From: JBBDXI01 sp040902425 | Lineage (GTDB): Bacteria; Planctomycetota; Phycisphaerae; Phycisphaerales; UBA1924 | Reading direction: 5' to 3' | Assembly: GCA_040902425.1 (NCBI GenBank) | Contig: JBBDXI010000098.1 | Span: forward strand, 1-64,000 | Length of the DNA stretch: 64,000 nt | In this document: piece after piece, positions 41,490 to 52,574 of the stretch | Position numbering within the stretch: position 1 is the stretch's first letter | Layout: every line of letters starts with the position of its first letter | Translations under genes and position numbers: made by a program | Notes under the pieces: generated by a model | Databases searched by the model: none | Told to the model about the DNA's origin: nothing | Seen by the model: the letters and a program-made list of their open reading frames with translations, nothing else

Positions 41490-42857
41490 TCAGGGCGCGG
41501 GCGGGTCCAGCCTGCCCAGGCGCCGGATCTGCGGCCACTTGCGCGCCACGCCGATCACGACGAGGATGGTGCCGATCCCGCCGCTCACGACGCTGATCAT
41601 CGACCCGCGGGCGCCCCCGCCGAAGATCGCGGCGACCGCCCCGGACTCGAACGCGCCCAGCTCGTTGCTGCTCTCGATGAAGACGCTGTTGACGGCGGCG
41701 ACGCGCCCGCGGAGGTGGTCGGGGGTGCGGACCTGCACCAGCACGTGGCGGATGACGACGCTGATGTTGTCGAAGGCCCCGGCGAGGAGCAGCGCGCCGA
41801 TGGAGAGCCAGAACCAGTGGGAGACGCCGAAGACGATCATGGCGGCGCCGTACCCGGCGACGCTCCAGAGCAGGGCCCGGCCGGCGCGCCGGAAGGGCGG
41901 GCGGTGGGCGAGGACCAGGGCCATCAGGAGGGCGCCGAAGTAGGGCGCAGCCCGCAGCACGCCGTAGCCGTCGGCTCCGACGCCCAGGATGTCCTTCGCG
42001 TAGACCGGCAGCAGCGCTGTCGCCCCGCCGAAGAGCACGGCGAAGAGGTCCAGCGCGATCGTCGCCAGGATCGTCTTCTCGTTCCACAGGTGGCCGAGGC
42101 CCGCGAGCATGGACCGGAGCGTGAAGGGCGTGGGGCTCCGCGGCGGCGGGGCGAAGCGGATGAAGGAGGCGGAGACGGAGAAGATGAGCATCCCGGCGGC
42201 GCTGGCGGCGTAGACCGGCCAGGCGTGGCCGGTGCGCGCCATCACGACGCCGGCGAGGATCGGCCCGGCGAGCGCCGAGAACTGGAAGACGCCGCTGTTC
42301 CAGGTGATGGCGTTGTGGAAGTGGCCGGGCGGGACGATGAGGGGCAGGAGCGACTGGCGGGTGGGGCTGTTGAAGGTGCGGATGCAGGCGGTGAGGCCGA
42401 TGATGGTGAAGAAAACCGGCAGCCCGGCCCGCGACCACGAGGCGAGGGCGAGCAGGGCCGTGAGCACGGCGAAGGCCGCCTGCGTGCCGACCAGCAGCCG
42501 CTTGCGGTTGTAGAGGTCGATGGCGTGCCCGGCGGGGAGGGCCAGCAGCATCACGGGGAGGACGCGGGCGAGCCCGACGAGGCCCAGGGAGAAGACGTCG
42601 TTGGTGCGCGCGTAGACCTCCCAGAGCACGGCGGTGGAGACCATCTGCAGGGCCATGCTGGAGCACGTGAAGCCGGCCGCGAAGAGGCGGTAGTCCGGGT
42701 CGCGCAGGGCGGCATAGGGGTCGTGGCGGTGCGCCAGCTCCTCGGCGAGCAGCTCGGGCTCCAGGCCGGGGCCGGCGGTGGGGCGACGCTGCTCCGCGAC
42801 CGGGAGGGGCTCGGGGGTGGGCTCGGTGGGCCGGTCGGACTGGGTCTCGGGGGGCAC
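41490..42857 (-). CDS. major facilitator superfamily transporter
   Basis: About 455 aa from GTG 42857. Twelve predicted helices in the usual 6+6 layout. Loop 2-3 carries 'GHAIDLYNRKRLL', the MFS motif A (GxxxDxxxRkR). The type resembles the EntS/MFS_3 group that exports siderophores or drugs, but substrate cannot be deduced. The 45 residues before helix 1 are Pro/Glu-rich. The start is uncertain: an ATG at 42986 would overlap the divergent kinase gene. Confidence 0.82.
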   Translation of the reverse strand: MPPETQSDRPTEPTPEPLPVAEQRRPTAGPGLEPELLAEELAHRHDPYAALRDPDYRLFAAGFTCSSMALQMVSTAVLWEVYARTNDVFSLGLVGLARVLPVMLLALPAGHAIDLYNRKRLLVGTQAAFAVLTALLALASWSRAGLPVFFTIIGLTACIRTFNSPTRQSLLPLIVPPGHFHNAITWNSGVFQFSALAGPILAGVVMARTGHAWPVYAASAAGMLIFSVSASFIRFAPPPRSPTPFTLRSMLAGLGHLWNEKTILATIALDLFAVLFGGATALLPVYAKDILGVGADGYGVLRAAPYFGALLMALVLAHRPPFRRAGRALLWSVAGYGAAMIVFGVSHWFWLSIGALLLAGAFDNISVVIRHVLVQVRTPDHLRGRVAAVNSVFIESSNELGAFESGAVAAIFGGGARGSMISVVSGGIGTILVVIGVARKWPQIRRLGRLDPPAP

Positions 42858-42979
42858 GGGGGCGAAGCGTACGGCGGTCGAGCGGCGGCGCGCCCGCAGG
42901 GTTGCGGCACTTCGCGGCCCGCGCCCGCAACTTCGCGGAATCTTCCGGGTTTTCGAGCGTGAATCCGCCGCCCGGGTCG

Positions 42980-43777
42980 ATGCCACGCGCTATGGACCAT
43001 CGCGAGGGCCAGAACTGGGGCGTGCTCGAGCTGGTGGCGGTCGCCCACGAGCTGCGGAACTCCGTCGCGGGCGTGCGCCTCCTGGCCGAGGCCATGGCCA
43101 CGGAGCACGGCATCACCGATCCCTGGAAGGGGTACGCCGACCGGATCGCCGGCGCGGCGGCCACCGTCGCCGAGATCGTCGAGACCTCGCTCGACAGCGC
43201 CCGCGTGGCGCTGGCGGACCGCGAGTGGGCGTGGGGGGAGTTCGCGCTCTCGGAGGTGTGCGGCGCGGCGGCGGCGGCGGCGCTGCGCATGGCCGGGCTG
43301 CGGTCGCTCTCGCTCTCGATGGACCTCGAGCCCGGGCTGGGGACGATGCGGGGGAACTCGGCGGCGGTGCGTCGGCTGCTGGTGAACCTGCTGATGAACG
43401 CCTGCCGGTGCACGGAGCGCGGCTCGGTGGTGCTGCGGGCGCAGCGCCCGCGCGGGAACCCGGCGCGGGTGGAGTTCTCCGTGCGCGACACGGGCCGGGG
43501 GCTGAGCGCCGCCGCCCGGAAGGAGCTCGGGCGGCCGCTGTGGCGCGACCGCACGCCCGACGACCGCCTGCTGGGCGGGGCGGGGATGGGGCTGTGGATC
43601 TGCCGCTGCATCGCGGCGGCCCACGGGGGGTGGGTCGAGGCGGCGACGCGCGAGGGCGAGGGGTGCACGTTCACCGCGGTGCTGCGGACCGACCTGGGCG
43701 AGCCGCGGGACCACGACCGGCCGCGGGAGATCGCGGTGACGGACGGGGCGGAGATGCGCCCCCCGATGATCGCGTGA
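42980..43777 (+). CDS. cytoplasmic histidine kinase
   Basis: 265 aa with no sensor or membrane segment. DHp helix with phospho-acceptor His in 'VAHELRNSVAGVRLL' (about residue 24). The ATPase domain (110-250) has the N box 'LLVNLLMNACRC', G1 'DTGRGLS' and G2 'GGAGMGLWICRCIAAAHGG'. It could take signals through a partner protein. No response regulator is adjacent, and the pseudo-receiver at 37991 is the nearest candidate. Start ATG 42980 or 42992. Confidence 0.85.
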   Translation: MPRAMDHREGQNWGVLELVAVAHELRNSVAGVRLLAEAMATEHGITDPWKGYADRIAGAAATVAEIVETSLDSARVALADREWAWGEFALSEVCGAAAAAALRMAGLRSLSLSMDLEPGLGTMRGNSAAVRRLLVNLLMNACRCTERGSVVLRAQRPRGNPARVEFSVRDTGRGLSAAARKELGRPLWRDRTPDDRLLGGAGMGLWICRCIAAAHGGWVEAATREGEGCTFTAVLRTDLGEPRDHDRPREIAVTDGAEMRPPMIA

Positions 43778-43804
43778 GGTTGGGCGCGCGCGGGCGGGGC
43801 CCGG

Positions 43805-45091
43805 TCAGCCGGCGATCCGCCAGCGGCTGCCGTCGCGGATGATGCGCCGGTAGAGCGTGTCCCGCTCGACAGGCGTGAAGCCCGCGTCGCGGATGGCCTT
43901 CTCCAGGGTCCAGACCGTCACTTCCTGGTGCGTGCTCACGCCGCCAACCTTGGTGATGTCGTACCAGACGACGGTGCCGTCGAGGTCGTCGGCGCCGCAC
44001 TGGAGCATGAGCTGGGCCATGGGCAGCGTCTGCATGATCCAGAAGGCCTTGACGTGGGGGAAGTTGTCGAGCATGAGGCGGGCGATCGCCAGCGTGCGGA
44101 GGTTCTCGAGGCCCGCCGGTCCCGGGAGGTGCTCGAGGGCGGAACCGTCGGGGAAGAAGGGGAGGGGGATGATGGTCTGGAAGGAGCCGAAGGGAGGAGC
44201 GAGAGAGCGAGACAGCGAGACAGGGTCCGGAACAGTCCTTCCCTGTTTCGCTGTTTCGCTGTCTCGCTCTCCCGCTCCGGCGATCCGCGCGAGGGCCTCA
44301 TCCTGGGCGCGGCGGAGCATGTCCATGTGGACGAGGCGCTCGCGCCGGTCCTCGATGTGGCCGTAGAGGATGGTGGCGTTGGTGTTCAGGCCCAGCTCGT
44401 GGGCAACCCGGTGGACGTCGAGCCAGACGTCCGAGCGGATCTTGCCCTTGAAGGCCTCGTCGTGGACCCGGTCGTCGAAGACCTCGGCCCCGCCGCCGGG
44501 GAGCGAGCCCAGGCCGGCCTCCTTCAGCTCCCGGAGGACCCAGCGGATGCCGGCGATACGGTCGGACTGCTTGTAGACCTTGGCGATCTTCGCGAGGTGG
44601 ACGATCTCGACGGCGGTGAAGGCCTTCACGTGCAGCTCGCTGCCGAGCCCGGCGGCCGTCTCGCGGATCGTGCGGACGAGGTCGGTGTAGTAGCTGAAGG
44701 GCAGGTGGGGGTGCAGGCCGCCGACGGAGTGGATCTCCGTGGCCCCCGCCTCGACCGCCTTGCGAGTCTCCTCGCGGATGTACCCGAGGTCGCGGGTGTA
44801 GGCCTTCTCGTCGCCCTGCTTGGCGTAGAACTCGCAGAACTTGCAGGAGAGGGCGCAGACGTTGGAGTAGTTGAGGTGGCGGTTGATGTTGTAGTAGGCG
44901 ATATCGCCGTGGAGGCGGCGGCGGACGAGGTCGGCCAGTTCGCAGACGGACCAGATATCGCGGGTGGAATAGAGGGCCTCGCCATCGTCGAGCGAGAGTC
45001 GCTCGCCGGCCTCGACCTTGGCGCGGATGGGGGCGAGGCGGGGGTCGTGCGAGGGCAGCGCGGGCGGGAGGGGGAGGGCGGCGGTGGCCAT
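43805..45091 (-). CDS. mqnE: aminofutalosine synthase MqnE with in-frame repeat insert
   Basis: 428 aa (usual about 370-390). Radical SAM enzyme of the futalosine menaquinone route, with the [4Fe-4S] motif CALSCKFC near residue 80, 'GGLHPHLPFSYYTDL' and the C-terminal 'PMAQLMLQCGADDLDGTVV'. Residues about 272-298 ('GAGERDSETAKQGRTVPDP...') are encoded by an inverted repeat of GCGAGACAGCGAGA units. Conserved sequence ('FQTIIPLPFFPDG') resumes after it. Other mqn genes are not in the window. ATG 45091 chosen. Confidence 0.92.
   Translation of the reverse strand: MATAALPLPPALPSHDPRLAPIRAKVEAGERLSLDDGEALYSTRDIWSVCELADLVRRRLHGDIAYYNINRHLNYSNVCALSCKFCEFYAKQGDEKAYTRDLGYIREETRKAVEAGATEIHSVGGLHPHLPFSYYTDLVRTIRETAAGLGSELHVKAFTAVEIVHLAKIAKVYKQSDRIAGIRWVLRELKEAGLGSLPGGGAEVFDDRVHDEAFKGKIRSDVWLDVHRVAHELGLNTNATILYGHIEDRRERLVHMDMLRRAQDEALARIAGAGERDSETAKQGRTVPDPVSLSRSLAPPFGSFQTIIPLPFFPDGSALEHLPGPAGLENLRTLAIARLMLDNFPHVKAFWIMQTLPMAQLMLQCGADDLDGTVVWYDITKVGGVSTHQEVTVWTLEKAIRDAGFTPVERDTLYRRIIRDGSRWRIAG
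44195..44278. repeat. inverted tandem repeat inside mqnE
   Basis: Left arm, GAGCGAGAGAGCGAGACAGC then GAGACAGGG (44196-44224). Right arm, CCCTGTTTCGCTGTTTCGCT then GTCTCGCTCTCCCGCTC (44241-44277). The arms are near reverse complements around a 16-nt centre. Read in frame. Confidence 0.88.
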
Positions 45092-45134
45092 CGGGGGATG
45101 GTAGGTCCGGGCACCCCGAAGCCGATCGCTTACA

Positions 45135-45446
45135 ATGATCGTGATGCTCCCGCACGGACTCACCATCCCGGCCGCCCGCCTTGCCGACGTGTGTCAGCGG
45201 TACGGCGTCTCGCGCCTTGCCCTTTTTGGGTCCGTGCTGCGTCCGGACTTTCCCCCCGATAGCGACGTGGACATCCTGGTCGAGTTCAGGCCGGGTTCGC
45301 GCGCCGGGCTCTTCGCCTTCGCGGGCCTGGAAATGGAGCTGAGCGAGCTCCTCGGCCGCGCCGTCCACCTTCACACACCCCCGATGCTCGGCCCGTGGTA
45401 CCGCGACCAGGTCCTCCGCGAAGCGCAGGTCCAGTATGCCGCATGA
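45135..45446 (+). CDS. MNT-type nucleotidyltransferase antitoxin (MntA-like)
   Basis: 103 aa. The minimal nucleotidyltransferase motif 'LFGSVLRPDFPPDSDVDILVEF' gives the GS ... DxD pattern. In known HEPN/MNT pairs this protein AMPylates and silences the HEPN toxin. Its 3' end overlaps the HEPN gene by 11 bp, the same overlap as in the second pair at 52275. Start at ATG 45135 or 45144. Confidence 0.85.
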   Translation: MIVMLPHGLTIPAARLADVCQRYGVSRLALFGSVLRPDFPPDSDVDILVEFRPGSRAGLFAFAGLEMELSELLGRAVHLHTPPMLGPWYRDQVLREAQVQYAA

Positions 45447-45804
45447 CCAGAGCGCCGGGCCGGGCGACCGCGCCCGATGCGAGCACATGCTCGAGGCGGC
45501 GCGTGACGCGATCGGCTTCGTGGCCGGACGAGCGCGGGCGGACCTGGACTCCGACGCCCTGCTCCGCCGTGGACTGATCAACGCGATCCAGGAGATCGGC
45601 GAGGCCGCCGTGCGACTGAGCGATGCGGGCCGCGAGCGGGTCCCGGGAGTCCCGTGGCCGCAGGTCACGCGCATGCGGAACATACTCGTGCACGTCTACT
45701 GGGGCGTGGACCTCGACCGGGTGTGGGACACCGCAACCATCGACCTCCCGCAGCTGGCAGCATCACTGGAATCCGCGCTGTCGGCCTGGACCGAGTCGGG
45801 CTGA
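45436..45804 (+). CDS. HEPN toxin (HepT-like ribonuclease)
   Basis: 122 aa. The HEPN Rx4-6H motif appears as 'RNILVHVYWGVD' (Arg, then His four residues on, then Tyr that receives AMP in studied HepT). 'INAIQEIGEAAVRLS' is the other conserved helix. The predicted RNase toxin is controlled by the overlapping MntA-like gene. Intact reading frame, so the pair is probably functional. Confidence 0.85.
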   Translation: MPHDQSAGPGDRARCEHMLEAARDAIGFVAGRARADLDSDALLRRGLINAIQEIGEAAVRLSDAGRERVPGVPWPQVTRMRNILVHVYWGVDLDRVWDTATIDLPQLAASLESALSAWTESG

Positions 45805-45827
45805 ACGTTTCCCTACACTCGCCCCCG

Positions 45828-47510
45828 ATGCGACTCCGGCCGCCCATCGCCATCCCGTACCCGCACTACATGGCCTTCGCGCCCCTGGACGCGTGGCTGC
45901 GTGTGATCCTGTCGCCGCCCGCGTGGGTGCCGGTGCGGTACTGGGCGCGGCTGGCGTTCGGGCTGTTCACCTCGTGCATCGGCACCGTTCTGACACTCCC
46001 CGAGCGGCTGGTCCTCGCGCCGGTCCTGCGGATGGCGGGGCGGCGGAGCGGGCTGCGGCTGGACCACGCGCCCGGCGCCATCGTCATCCTCGGCTACTTC
46101 CGCTCCGGAACCACCCACCTGCACTACCTGATGTCGTGCGACCCGCGGGTGCGCACGCCGACCTGGTGCGAGGTGCTGGCGCCGCAGGGGTTCGCCCTCT
46201 CGTGGTCCTTCCTGCGGCTGTTCATGATCCCGTTCCTCTCCGCGAAGCGCCCGCAGGATGATGTCGCCATCGGCCCGGACTGGCCGGCGGAGGACGACTT
46301 CGCCACGGGGAACTGGGTAGGGGCGTCGAGCCTGCCGGGGCGGTTCGTCATCCCGCGGCTGCACGCGCACTACGACCGCTTCCACTCGCTGACCGGCCTG
46401 AACGAGCGGGAGCGGCGGCGATGGCGCCGGGCGCAGTGGGCGTTCCTGTGGAAGCTCGCCCGCCTGGCCCCCGGGCGGGCGATCCTGCTGAAATCGCCCA
46501 GCCACACGGGGCGCGTGCGCGAGCTGGCCGACCTGTTCGGCGGCAACGTGAAGTTCGTCCACATCAGCCGCGAGCCGGGTGCGGTGCTGCGCTCCAACGT
46601 CGCCATGGCCCGCCGGCTCTCGGTGTTCAACCTCCAAGACCCGTTGCCGGGGGATGACATCGAGTCCCGGCTCGCGCGGGAGTACCTGGAGACGGAGCGC
46701 ACGTTCCTCGCCGAGGCCGCGGCCATCCCGCCCGGGCGCCTCGCCCACATCCGGTACGAGGACCTGGTGGCGGACCCGCTGGGGGAGCTGCGGCGGGTGT
46801 ATCAGGAACTCGGCTTGGAGTGGTCGCCGGAGCTGGAGCGCCGCGCCGGGACCTATCTGCTCTCCGTGCGCGACTACCGCGCCGCGACCAAACCGGAGGC
46901 CGTTCCCGCCGCGACGATGAGTCCGGCGGCCCCCCCCGCCGCCGCGCTCGCCCAACTCGCCCGGGCCTTCGGACACGACCGGCCCCCGCGCCCCAAGGCC
47001 CCCCTGCCCCTCGGCCTCGAGGACCACCACCGCTCGCGCGCTGGCCCGGCGATGCTGGCCGCGGCCGTTGTCGCGACTCTCGCCTCGATCCTCTGGATCG
47101 CGCAGGCGTCGTGGTTCCGCGACCGCAACGACTGGCTGGTCTGGCCGCTGGGGATTCTCGTGGGCCTGACGGCGCTCCGCGTCGCCCGCGTCGGCTCGCC
47201 GCGCTTGGGCGCGTGGGCCGCGGGGCTCACGCTGCTGGCGTTCTTCGCGATCAGCATCCCGGCGACGTACTACGCCGACTACGCGTTCCGCACGTCGCCC
47301 CCGTTCCCGGTGGATTACCGCGACCTGCCCATGCGGGACTGGGAGTGGTACCACATCCTCAAGGCCTCGGGCGTGCCGATGGATGGGCTGCGCCACTGGA
47401 ACCGCGTGGGGTCGCTGGCGACCAACAACTTGTTCTGGCTCTTCATGGGCGTGGTGACGGCGTACCGCTTCGCGTCGCGGGAGTTCGTGCACCCGCCGGG
47501 CCGGGGGTAG
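45828..47510 (+). CDS. sulfotransferase fused to C-terminal membrane domain
   Basis: 560 aa. The N-terminal sulfotransferase domain (about 75-370) has the 5'-phosphosulfate loop 'GYFRSGTTHLHYLMS' and the 3'-phosphate motif 'HISREPGAVLRSNVAM', so it uses PAPS. A hydrophobic segment at 30-60 may peripherally anchor it. After a Pro/Ala linker (about 380-405), three to four transmembrane helices (410-555) form an extra domain not found in ordinary sulfotransferases. The acceptor is unknown. ATG 45828 begins just after the HEPN gene. Confidence 0.82.
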   Translation: MRLRPPIAIPYPHYMAFAPLDAWLRVILSPPAWVPVRYWARLAFGLFTSCIGTVLTLPERLVLAPVLRMAGRRSGLRLDHAPGAIVILGYFRSGTTHLHYLMSCDPRVRTPTWCEVLAPQGFALSWSFLRLFMIPFLSAKRPQDDVAIGPDWPAEDDFATGNWVGASSLPGRFVIPRLHAHYDRFHSLTGLNERERRRWRRAQWAFLWKLARLAPGRAILLKSPSHTGRVRELADLFGGNVKFVHISREPGAVLRSNVAMARRLSVFNLQDPLPGDDIESRLAREYLETERTFLAEAAAIPPGRLAHIRYEDLVADPLGELRRVYQELGLEWSPELERRAGTYLLSVRDYRAATKPEAVPAATMSPAAPPAAALAQLARAFGHDRPPRPKAPLPLGLEDHHRSRAGPAMLAAAVVATLASILWIAQASWFRDRNDWLVWPLGILVGLTALRVARVGSPRLGAWAAGLTLLAFFAISIPATYYADYAFRTSPPFPVDYRDLPMRDWEWYHILKASGVPMDGLRHWNRVGSLATNNLFWLFMGVVTAYRFASREFVHPPGRG

Positions 47511-47513
47511 CGA

Positions 47514-48077
47514 CTACGCGGGGCGGGCCCACCACGGATGGACCTGCCCGACGACCGATTCCGAAGCGTCGCCATCGACAGCGCGCACCACCCCGGCGCA
47601 GATCTCGGCATCGGTGAGCCAGCGCGCACCCGGCGGCCCGACCACAAAGCCGAGGATGACCCGGCGATACCGGACCCCGGGGAGGAGCGCGAGGCCGCGG
47701 TCGGGGGTGCGCGACGGGTCGGCCACGGCGCTCCCGCAGATGTGGAAGAGCCGCGGCGGGTCGCGGTCGCGGGCGATGAGATCGGCGATGAGCGGGAGCG
47801 CGCCCGGCGCGGCGGAGCGCACCCACGCGATGGCGAGCGACACCTGCCCGCGGGCGATAGTCGCCGACCGGATCGCGCTCGCCAGGGCGGCGTCGTCGGT
47901 GTAGTCCGCGGGAGCGGGGGCGATCCGGCCCGGGAGCGAGGCCGCGGCCCGGGCCAAGGACGCCAGGGGCGCGTGGCGCCGGGCGATGACCGTCACCGTG
48001 TGGCCGCGCTCGGCCAGGGCGAGGCAGAGGCCGCGGAGCATCCCCGTGCCGCCCACCACCAGCGCGTGCCGGCTCAC
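47514..48077 (-). CDS. short NAD(P)-binding SDR-like protein
   Basis: 187 aa. N-terminal Rossmann motif 'ALVVGGTGMLRGLCLALAER' (GGTGxL) and 'VIARRHAPLASLA' for NADP-like binding. No Tyr-xxx-Lys catalytic pair is visible, so it is a short atypical SDR. GTG 48077 overlaps the stop of the upstream methyltransferase (GTGA), so they form an operon. Confidence 0.75.
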   Translation of the reverse strand: MSRHALVVGGTGMLRGLCLALAERGHTVTVIARRHAPLASLARAAASLPGRIAPAPADYTDDAALASAIRSATIARGQVSLAIAWVRSAAPGALPLIADLIARDRDPPRLFHICGSAVADPSRTPDRGLALLPGVRYRRVILGFVVGPPGARWLTDAEICAGVVRAVDGDASESVVGQVHPWWARPA

Positions 48078-48829
48078 CGGCCGCCCCCGCGGCGGACCAT
48101 CCAGAGCACGGGGCGGAGCGGGCCCTCCAGGAGCGCCGCGGCCGCACGCTGGCGGGCGAGGTAGTCGGCGAGCAGCGGCCTGAGGCGGGGGTTCGCCCGG
48201 CCGAGCGCGCGGGCCCGGGCGCTGAGGGCCGCCCGCAGGGGCCGCTCGATCCGCCGCACCTCGGCCGGCCTCAGCACTCGCTCCCTGAGGATCCGGTCCC
48301 CGGCGCGGACCAGCAGCGCGCGGGCCTCATCCAGCGTCGGCGCTCCGCCCCGCTGCGGCGAGCCCGGCACCCCGATCCACGCCGCGTCATCGATCATGTA
48401 GACGCCGCGCGGGCGTACCAGCCGCCGCAGGATCCTGGCCGCGTCCCGCACCGGCGCCACGCCCAGCATTATCGCCGCGTCGAACGCGTCGCCCGCGGCC
48501 CGGGCGCCCCGCGCTGTCCCCACCGAGAACACGCAGCGATCCGCGACGCCCCGCCGCTCGGCCAGCCCGCGCGCCGCGGCCACGAACGGCGCGAACGCAT
48601 CCACCCCTGCAACGCGGCACCCGGTCCGGCGCGCGACCTCCACCGCCGCCGCGCCCTTCCCGCACCCGACATCCAGCACACGCGAGCCCGCGCCGACGCC
48701 CGCGCTCCGCAGCCACTTCGCCACCAGACGCGGGGAACTGCCCAGCGAGTCAACATCCGCGAACAGCTCGCCCAGGTACGGCAGGAGCGCGGCCGGCGCA
48801 TCGAGCGACGCGGCCACCTGCGGGACCAC
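48074..48829 (-). CDS. SAM-dependent methyltransferase
   Basis: 251 aa from GTG 48829. Class I methyltransferase: motif I 'RVLDVGCGKGAAAVEVAR', then 'VAGVDAFAPFVAAAR', 'FDAAIMLGVAPVRDA' and 'GVYMIDDAAW'. The C-terminal 70 residues are Arg-rich. A second frame directly upstream (48830-48952) reads 'MDLFQPDTTRSPPSVLRVEE...' with its own ATG 48952 and would add about 40 residues if one base were changed near 48830, so a frameshift at the N-terminus is possible. Substrate unknown. Confidence 0.75.
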   Translation of the reverse strand: MVPQVAASLDAPAALLPYLGELFADVDSLGSSPRLVAKWLRSAGVGAGSRVLDVGCGKGAAAVEVARRTGCRVAGVDAFAPFVAAARGLAERRGVADRCVFSVGTARGARAAGDAFDAAIMLGVAPVRDAARILRRLVRPRGVYMIDDAAWIGVPGSPQRGGAPTLDEARALLVRAGDRILRERVLRPAEVRRIERPLRAALSARARALGRANPRLRPLLADYLARQRAAAALLEGPLRPVLWMVRRGGGR

Positions 48830-49079
48830 TCCGGCGCTCGGCGACCGGGCCCTTGTCCGGCGCGCGCCGCCCCGGCTGCCAGTTCGGCAGCCCGCTCCTC
48901 GACCCGGAGCACGGACGGCGGGCTTCTGGTGGTGTCTGGCTGGAATAGGTCCATTAAACCGTGCCCAAGCCGCCGCCGCGACTCCCGCCCACCGTGCACG
49001 ATGCTTGGCACCACCCTTGCAACCCGTTGACAGGCCAAGGCCCGGCGAGGCCGGCGGCCAACTCACAGGGACCAAGCAC

Positions 49080-51041
<1,962 letters not shown>

Positions 51042-51095
51042 GCCCGCGACCCCGCCCTACGTCGGAGCCGCGACGGGCGAGACCGTGGTGACGAG

Positions 51096-51122
51096 CCCCG
51101 CTCGACGAGCACCGGGGTTCTT
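51096..51122 (+). terminator. hairpin downstream of dnaK
   Basis: CCCCG (51096-51100) pairs with CGGGG (51113-51117), with an inner CTC/GAG stem (51101-51109), then TTCTTC. A moderate intrinsic terminator candidate 55 nt after the stop. Confidence 0.5.
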
Positions 51123-51145
51123 CGTGCGGACCCCCGGCCCGCCGC

Positions 51146-52208
51146 TCACGCCCAGACCGGCACGGCGACCACGCTCCAGTTCAGCTTGAAGTCGGCGCCG
51201 GGCCCCCGCGTCGCCACGCCCCCGTTCCAGGCGTAGTTGCCCTTCGGGAGCTTGTTGCTCTTCAGCTTCGCCTTGTCCGCGTCGCTGAGGAAGACGCTGG
51301 TGGCCCAGCCCGGGGCCTCGCCGGTCGTGGGGAACATCGTGTGCACCCGCCAGGGGCCCGCGGCCTTCGTGGTGGGGTTCCACTCGCGGCGCAGGATCCC
51401 CTTGGCCCCTTCCTGCCAGAAGGCCTCGACGCCCAGGTGCTCCAGCAGGGCCCCGATGTTGTGGAACGCGGGACGGTCCTTGACGAGCGCCTTTCCCATC
51501 GCCTGCACCTTGTCGCCGTAGAGGTCCGACCAGCTGGCGCGGCTGGAGAGCGCGGTGATGCACTTGACGACCTCGTCCCGCGTCCGGGGCTGGAACTTGC
51601 CGTCGATCCGCCGGTACCCCACGCCGAAGGGCCCCGACGCCTGGGCCTTGGCCACCACCACGCACAGACTGGTGATGGGGGCGCGGATCTTGGCGTCGGG
51701 CTTGTCCCTGGAGACGAACTGCCCGGCGATGTACTGGGGCCATGCCGTTGGCGGCGGCGAGTGCCTGGGAGCGGGCCTGCTCCTGGGCCTCGACGCCGAG
51801 GAAGGCCCCGGAGACGATGCCGCCCTCGGTCTCGTAGTCGGACGCGGCCGGCGTGAAGGCGAGGCCAACGGGCAGCTCGACCCACTCGCCCCAGGCGTCG
51901 TAGCCCTTCTGGGTGCCGAAGGAGGCATCGCCGCCGCCGCTCAGCACCGCCCCGGAGCGGATCGTGCCGCCGGTGCCCATGGGGTCGAAGCGCTGGTCGG
52001 GGGAGACCTGCGTGCAGCAGCGGATGAGCTGGGCCTCCCAGCCGGTCTGGTGGCCGTGCCGGGCGTAGGCGTGGGCCCCGGTGTTCTGGGCGATCTCGGC
52101 CTTCAGCCGCTGCTCGTGGGTGGCGATGGCCTGCGACCGGCCCTGCATGAACTTCTCGAGCTCGGCGAAGTTTCCGCCCCAGTTGCGGGTCTTGACGTTG
52201 ATCGGCAT
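51146..52208 (-). pseudogene. frameshifted hypothetical gene
   Basis: Intact if one base is removed. It begins at ATG 52208 (GGAGG 7 nt upstream) as 'MPINVKTRNWGGNFAELEKF' and runs to about 51740. The continuing homologous-looking sequence 'YIAGQFVSRDKPDAKIRAP' then lies in another frame and ends at TAG/TGA 51146 after 'LNWSVVAVPVWA'. The break coincides with a CCCC run (51736-51739 on the plus strand as GGGG). The reconstructed product is about 353 aa with a 'GAFLGVEAQEQ' region and a basic 'RRIDGKFQPRTRDEVVK' segment. No family recognised. A sequencing or assembly error is as likely as a real mutation. Confidence 0.7.
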
Positions 52209-52274
52209 CGGTGGGCCTCCGGGGCGGAGTGTACCGAGGGCCCGGCCCCTGCGGCGGGACGATAGAATGCCGCC

Positions 52275-52574
52275 ATGCTGGGTGATCGGATCGAGCCGCT
52301 GATTCGGGGAGCCATGCCCGACCTTCAACGCGACTTCGGCGTGAGCGCGGTCTACGTGTTCGGGTCCGTCGCGCGGGGCGACGACCGGCCGGAGAGCGAT
52401 GTGGATGTGCTCGTAGAGTTCGCGGCCGATGCGCGGCCAACGCTGCTCACACTGGCTGGTCTGCACGGCCGGCTCACCGACCTCCTCGGATGCCCGGTTG
52501 ATCTGGGGACGGTGGACAGCCTCCGGCCCGGATTGCGCGACTCGGTCCGGGCGGAGATGCGCCGTGTCGCCTAG
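52275..52574 (+). CDS. MNT-type nucleotidyltransferase antitoxin (second pair)
   Basis: 99 aa. 'YVFGSVARGDDRPESDVDVLVEF' carries GSxARG ... DxD, the minimal nucleotidyltransferase signature, more canonical than the pair at 45135. It is followed, with an 11-bp overlap, by a HEPN gene that is broken. If the toxin is really dead, this antitoxin may be free or protect against the first pair (inference). Confidence 0.88.
   Translation: MLGDRIEPLIRGAMPDLQRDFGVSAVYVFGSVARGDDRPESDVDVLVEFAADARPTLLTLAGLHGRLTDLLGCPVDLGTVDSLRPGLRDSVRAEMRRVA

Noticed and set aside
48830..49079. CIRCE heat-shock operator upstream of dnaK
   Set aside because: No TTAGCACTC-N9-GAGTGCTAA repeat found.
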